Assembly (NCBI GenBank): GCA_023703575.1 | Contig: CP097969.1 | Location: 496,001-560,000 of the forward strand | Source: SAR86 cluster bacterium | Lineage (GTDB): Bacteria; Pseudomonadota; Gammaproteobacteria; Magnimaribacterales; Magnimaribacteraceae | Direction of reading: 5' to 3' | DNA length: 64,000 nt | Shown: positions 60,220 through 64,000 of the stretch, one piece after another | Position numbering within the stretch: position 1 is the first letter of the stretch | Layout: every line of letters starts with the position of its first letter | Position numbers and translations under genes: made by a program | The notes under the pieces: generated by a model | Told to the model about the DNA's origin: nothing | Seen by the model: the letters and a program-made list of their open reading frames with translations, nothing else | The model's database searches: none

Positions 60220-60963
60220 GTGAATATTCTCGAAGTTAGAGGCTTAGAGAAATCTTATCCTGATCCGGAGTCTGATAAAGACTTAAAAGCTGTCGATGGC
60301 ATTTCTTTTATACTTGAGGAAGTCCAAATATATGGAATATTAGGCCCTAATGGGGCAGGGAAAACGACAACATTAGAAATGATAGAGGGCTTAACTGATA
60401 TAGACGAAGGTTATGCTACAGTAAAAGGAATTAATGTTGCGGATAATCCCTATGCAGTTAAAGAGATTATAGGAGTACAACTTCAATCAAACGAATATTT
60501 TGACTCCCTAAGCCTTAAAGAATTACTGATCCTTTTTGGCAAGCTTTACCAAAATAATGTCGATGCCAAAAGTCTTCTAAACAAAGTAGACCTTTTGGAG
60601 AAGATTAACTCAAAACCTGAAGAACTGTCAGGTGGTCAAAAACAGAGATTTTCCATTGCATGTGCTTTAGTTAATGAACCTAAAGTTCTTTTTCTCGATG
60701 AGCCAACTACTGGCTTAGATCCGCAAGCCAAACATAATCTCTGGGAGCTAATAAAAGAATTAAATTTTTCCGGAATGACAATTATTCTTACGACCCATAA
60801 TATGGAAGAGGCAGAAAACCTTTGCCACAAAGTAGCAATTATGGATAAAGGTAAAATCATTATTGAAGGAAATCCCAAAGATTTAATAAACAAATATGAT
60901 CGAGAGGATGGGAATCTTGAAAATGTTTTTTTGTCATTAACTGGCAAAGAACTTAGAGATTAA
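60220..60963 (+). CDS. ABC export ATP-binding protein
   Basis: A 247-aa ATPase starting at GTG 60220. Walker A is GPNGAGKTT, signature LSGGQKQRFSIACAL and Walker B VLFLDEPTTGLDP. It resembles DrrA/NodI-type export ATPases. The membrane partner follows directly. Confidence 0.9.
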   Translation: MNILEVRGLEKSYPDPESDKDLKAVDGISFILEEVQIYGILGPNGAGKTTTLEMIEGLTDIDEGYATVKGINVADNPYAVKEIIGVQLQSNEYFDSLSLKELLILFGKLYQNNVDAKSLLNKVDLLEKINSKPEELSGGQKQRFSIACALVNEPKVLFLDEPTTGLDPQAKHNLWELIKELNFSGMTIILTTHNMEEAENLCHKVAIMDKGKIIIEGNPKDLINKYDREDGNLENVFLSLTGKELRD

Positions 60964-62052
60964 ATGATTACTTCCTTGCAGTTACATTTATCCAAGATTT
61001 TTTTAAAGATATTCTTGAGAAATAGACAAGCTATTTTATTTAGTCTTTTTTTCCCACTCATATTCATCGGAGCCTTTTCTTTTTCGGGCAGTGAACCTCA
61101 GCCATTTCTTATCGGAGTAGAAGATAAATCCAATTCACCTTTTTCTTCTGAATTTTTAGAAAACTTAGAAAATGAAGATTTATTTACATTAATTAATGGA
61201 GATTTTGAAAACCTCAAACTATCTCTGGAAGAGGGCGAGATAGGAGGATTAATTGTAATTCCTGAGAATTTTGAGGAAATTGAAAATTTAGATGCATTGA
61301 AATTTTATGTGGATGCTTCTCAAGCAAGACAAGCTAGTATTATCAAACAGGCCATAGACAGATCGCTTGTTTCTATAGAAAGGAATATAAGAAATATGTC
61401 TCCTTTATTTTCTGTTGAATTGGAAGATGTGAAATCAAGAAATCAAAGGTATATAGATTTCTTACTTCCTGGACTATTAGCTTTTATGATCATGAATTTG
61501 AGCATTGCTGGATCAGGATTTAATATTGTGGAATATAGAAGAAGAGGAATACTTAAACGATTATTTGTAACTCCAATCAAACCTAGAGACTTTATGATTG
61601 GTATTGTTTTAGCCAGAATGGCCATCGTTCTAGTTCAACTTTCTGCCGTTTTATCTATAGCGTTACTTTTATTAGATATAAATATTATTGGCAGTTATAT
61701 TTCGTTTTATTCTGCTGTTATTCTAGGAACTCTTATTTTTTTATTTATAGGCTTTGCACTTGGGAGCCTCGCAAAGACTCAAGAAGGCATCAGGCCTGTT
61801 GTAGGTTTGGTTACATTTCCCCAAGTTATCCTGTCTGGAGTATTTTTTCCTATCAGCTCGATGCCTGAATTAGTTCAACCAATAGTTTACTCTTTACCGC
61901 TAAGTTCAGTTGTTTCCTCATTAAGAGAAATTGCTAATGATGGTGCAAGTCTTTTCTCTTTTAGTACCTCAACTATTGGGCTAGTCATCTGGGTAATGAT
62001 TGCTTTTTTTATCTCAATAAGATTCTTTGTCTGGAAAGAAGTGGCTAGATAA
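60964..62052 (+). CDS. ABC-2 type export permease
   Basis: A 362-aa permease with an N-terminal helix, a periplasmic domain of about 130 residues and five C-terminal helices. The YRRRGILKRLFVTPIKPRDFM segment is the typical coupling helix of DrrB/NodJ-type permeases. The gene begins directly after the ATPase stop. Substrate unknown; drug, lipid or polysaccharide export is possible. Confidence 0.88.
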   Translation: MITSLQLHLSKIFLKIFLRNRQAILFSLFFPLIFIGAFSFSGSEPQPFLIGVEDKSNSPFSSEFLENLENEDLFTLINGDFENLKLSLEEGEIGGLIVIPENFEEIENLDALKFYVDASQARQASIIKQAIDRSLVSIERNIRNMSPLFSVELEDVKSRNQRYIDFLLPGLLAFMIMNLSIAGSGFNIVEYRRRGILKRLFVTPIKPRDFMIGIVLARMAIVLVQLSAVLSIALLLLDINIIGSYISFYSAVILGTLIFLFIGFALGSLAKTQEGIRPVVGLVTFPQVILSGVFFPISSMPELVQPIVYSLPLSSVVSSLREIANDGASLFSFSTSTIGLVIWVMIAFFISIRFFVWKEVAR

Positions 62053-62135
62053 TCATTTATATTTTGAGAATATACTTTTAAAAAGAGTTAAAATGGAAAT
62101 ATTCCATTAAAACTCATTTAATAAGGCAAAAAAAA

Positions 62136-62579
62136 TTGTTCCAAAGTGCTAACTACAAGAACCCACGAAAATTATTAAATTCATGGGAAGCTCAAGCTTT
62201 AGCCACTTTGACTGCAAAGAAATTACCTAATTCCTTCAAAGCAGTCACAGAGATTATGCATGATGAAACAAAAGATCTTGAAGTGCGGACAGCATCAGAA
62301 ATACTTTTTTGGGGAAGAGTTTGGCGCCAATCTAAGACAAAAGAAGAGGTAGTAACTTCATGGGAAAGAATCCTAAGATTGATAAAGCACTCTAACTATC
62401 AAGGAATAGTAACTTTCGATGAAGGTAAAGCATCTATGGAAGGATTTGATGAAAGAGTTGATTTACCTGCTACAGAGAGAATTAAAGAGCTTACTGAAGA
62501 AGGTTTGTCACCAGAAGAAATCATTATGCGAGGTTTTAGTTTTGAAAAGGTAAACGAAGCTTTAAAAAATGGCTCATAG
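62136..62579 (+). CDS. Hypothetical protein (147 aa)
   Basis: A 147-aa charged helical product; the only start available is TTG 62136, with a weak AAGG about 12 nt upstream. The N-terminal half ([21 protein letters not shown]) has a faint resemblance to DUF5681-like or small-terminase helices, but I do not claim homology. The stop lies within the overlapping DUF2256 gene. Confidence 0.5.
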   Translation: MFQSANYKNPRKLLNSWEAQALATLTAKKLPNSFKAVTEIMHDETKDLEVRTASEILFWGRVWRQSKTKEEVVTSWERILRLIKHSNYQGIVTFDEGKASMEGFDERVDLPATERIKELTEEGLSPEEIIMRGFSFEKVNEALKNGS

Positions 62580-62709
62580 TAAACTATCACTAGAAACAAA
62601 AATTTGTGCAAACTGCAAAAGACCCTTTTCATGGAGAAAAAAATGGGAAAGGAATTGGGAAGAGGTAAGATTTTGTAGCAAAAGATGCAAAAGAGAGGGG
62701 AAATGTTAA
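62569..62709 (+). CDS. DUF2256 zinc-binding protein
   Basis: A 46-aa protein matching the DUF2256 pattern: [20 protein letters not shown] then FCSKRCK. Two Cys pairs form a treble-clef-like zinc site. Members are short, conserved and of unknown function. It is too small for most gene callers and overlaps both neighbours, so it is easy to miss. Confidence 0.85.
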   Translation: MAHSKLSLETKICANCKRPFSWRKKWERNWEEVRFCSKRCKREGKC

Positions 62710-63101
62710 GAGTAGATAAAATTATATTAACAATACTAGCAATTGAGCATTTAGGATTTGGCATCTATGGCTTTTTTTCTCCGGAAGGTATTGCTGAACT
62801 AACTGGCTATGGACTTAATAGTGAATTTGCTTTTTCTGAAATAAGGGCTTACTACACTTTAATTTCGGGATTGGGACTTATGGCCTTTTTGGCAATTTTC
62901 TTTCACAAGCTCGCAAGGCAAACCTATATCCTTTTTTCGTTCATGTTTAGTTGTATTTTCCTAGGAAGGCTTACTAATTATCTTCTCACTGGTCAGATGG
63001 ATAACTCTATTATGATCGCCATGATTGCAGAGGCCTTGGTGATAGTCCTATCGCTTTGGAGACTTGCTTCTTCTAAAAACAGGACAGTAGCAGAAGTTTA
63101 A
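62703..63101 (+). CDS. DUF4345-like membrane protein
   Basis: A 132-aa protein with four hydrophobic helices and an [15 protein letters not shown] segment resembling DUF4345. The ATG at 62703 is preceded by GAGAGGGG and overlaps the DUF2256 stop as ATGTTAA; a longer start at 62685 is possible. Function unknown. Confidence 0.65.
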   Translation: MLRVDKIILTILAIEHLGFGIYGFFSPEGIAELTGYGLNSEFAFSEIRAYYTLISGLGLMAFLAIFFHKLARQTYILFSFMFSCIFLGRLTNYLLTGQMDNSIMIAMIAEALVIVLSLWRLASSKNRTVAEV

Positions 63102-63323
63102 ATGAGCTCTAATACCATCACACTTATATTTTGCTTAGGCGGTATAACTTTTCTGTTAAATTGGTTACTTATACTTCATTGGTATTTCAAAAATACTTCA
63201 TTACAAATAACTAACAAAATCCAGCTTACAAGAATCTTCTTACTTTGTTTGTTCATTTCCATTTTTGGAGTTTTAACAACTGGTGTTATATTTGTTTCCG
63301 CTTTAATGTTTTCCCACGGTTAA
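63102..63323 (+). CDS. Small two-helix membrane protein (73 aa)
   Basis: Two hydrophobic helices surround a basic loop ([15 protein letters not shown]). It starts directly after the DUF4345-like gene. Unknown function, probably part of the same operon. Confidence 0.55.
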   Translation: MSSNTITLIFCLGGITFLLNWLLILHWYFKNTSLQITNKIQLTRIFLLCLFISIFGVLTTGVIFVSALMFSHG

Positions 63324-63336
63324 GAAATTTAAAAGT

Positions 63337-64000
63337 ATGGACAATAAATATTCTCTTGAAAATTTTTCTAGACCAAAATTAGAGCTACCAAAGAAAGATT
63401 CTAAGCTGCTTCTTCATAGTTGTTGCGCACCTTGCGCAGGGGAAATAATGGAAGCCGTTGCAGCATCGGATATTGAAACTACAGTTTACTTTTATAATCC
63501 TAATATTCATCCTGTTGAGGAATATGAAATAAGAAAAGATGAAAATAAAAGATTTTGTGATGCCTTAGGATTTAAATTCATTGATGCTGATTATGATAAA
63601 GAAAATTGGTTCGAGCGAATAAGAGGTCTTGAAAATGAACCTGAAAGAGGGAAAAGATGCACAAAATGCTTTGATATGAGGTTCGAAAGATCAGCGCTAT
63701 ATGCAAGTGAAAATGATTATGCTGTTTATGCTACAACACTAGGTATCTCAAGGTGGAAAGATATGAAACAAATAAATGATTCCGGTCACAGAGCAGCAGG
63801 AAGGTATGACCAGGTCAGTTATTGGGATTTTAATTGGAGAAAGCAAGGAGGTTCTTCAAGAATGATAGAAATATCCAAAAGAGAAGAATTTTATCAACAA
63901 GAATACTGTGGTTGTGTTTATAGCTTGAGAGATACTAATAAATGGCGCAGAGAGAACAACAGGCCTAGGATAAAACGCGGTATAAAATATTATAATATTT
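63337..64000 (+). CDS. queH: Epoxyqueuosine reductase QueH (3' end outside window)
   Basis: An open frame from ATG 63337 runs to the window edge with no stop (about 221 codons visible). It shows the QueH cysteine pair SCCAPCAGE near the N-terminus, the [13 protein letters not shown] segment and the C-terminal [10 protein letters not shown], giving four conserved Cys for two metal sites, plus YNPNIHP and the DYD motif. QueH reduces epoxyqueuosine to queuosine in tRNA, replacing QueG. Only the last few residues should be missing. Confidence 0.88.
   Translation, partial: MDNKYSLENFSRPKLELPKKDSKLLLHSCCAPCAGEIMEAVAASDIETTVYFYNPNIHPVEEYEIRKDENKRFCDALGFKFIDADYDKENWFERIRGLENEPERGKRCTKCFDMRFERSALYASENDYAVYATTLGISRWKDMKQINDSGHRAAGRYDQVSYWDFNWRKQGGSSRMIEISKREEFYQQEYCGCVYSLRDTNKWRRENNRPRIKRGIKYYNI

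Noticed and set aside
1-64000. CRISPR arrays or insertion sequences
   Set aside because: No regularly spaced short repeats and no transposase gene were seen; the only recombinase is the tRNA-Val element integrase.

Overview
The window looks like a stretch of a streamlined, AT-rich marine gammaproteobacterial chromosome. The housekeeping set (recX, dnaX, recR, dcd, purN/purM, hda, sppA, xseA) and the DUF2066/CDP-alcohol transferase/hda neighbourhood are gammaproteobacterial. Very short intergenic gaps, many 1-4 nt overlaps and the repertoire (acyclic-terpene-type carboxylase, CYP153-like P450, Rieske oxygenase, DUF305/LVIVD protein, cluster-less photolyase) fit a SAR86-like oligotroph. The taxonomic call is inference; no rRNA is present.

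Layout. 0-5 kb: SGNH lipoprotein, YqgE, NUDIX hydrolase, DedA, Bax-inhibitor-like protein and Fe-alcohol dehydrogenase. 5-18 kb: DNA metabolism and purine synthesis (recX, dnaX, recR, dcd, purN, purM, hda, xseA) with sppA, a YfgD-type reductase, a TlpA-like lipoprotein and an M23 lipoprotein. 18-29 kb: acyl-CoA/terpene-type catabolism (carboxylase pair, AtuA, enoyl-CoA hydratase), an atypical Baeyer-Villiger-type flavoprotein, a pseudoazurin and a saccharopine-dehydrogenase-like reductase. 29-36 kb: a periplasmic oxidation cluster (glyoxalase-like protein, cyclase-family hydrolase, two related exported proteins, DUF6152, cytochrome c, two DUF6644-like membrane proteins) facing a cytochrome-quinoprotein dehydrogenase. 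36-38.3 kb: a run of very small minus-strand genes, several below usual gene-calling size.

38.4-45.0 kb: a compact integrated element of about 6.6 kb in tRNA-Val(UAC). It is bounded by a 43-bp direct repeat and carries a tyrosine recombinase with micro-genes in overlapping register, seven tightly packed minus-strand genes most of which encode exported or membrane proteins, and a 461-aa protein whose motifs resemble a polymerase palm. A 17-nt motif lies just upstream of both the integrase and the 461-aa gene, with a third copy near the right end. A second pair of repeats near both ends looks like integrase arm sites. This is the best candidate for an undescribed system.

45-64 kb: PhyH dioxygenase, phosphotransferase, DUF305/LVIVD lipoprotein, MHS transporter, a Fur-box-preceded ferric-iron ABC transporter (fbpABC-like), CYP153-like P450, zinc metallopeptidase, a photolyase-family protein lacking the usual iron-sulfur cysteines, Rieske dioxygenase, an ABC export pair, a DUF2256 zinc protein and the start of queH, which runs off the window.
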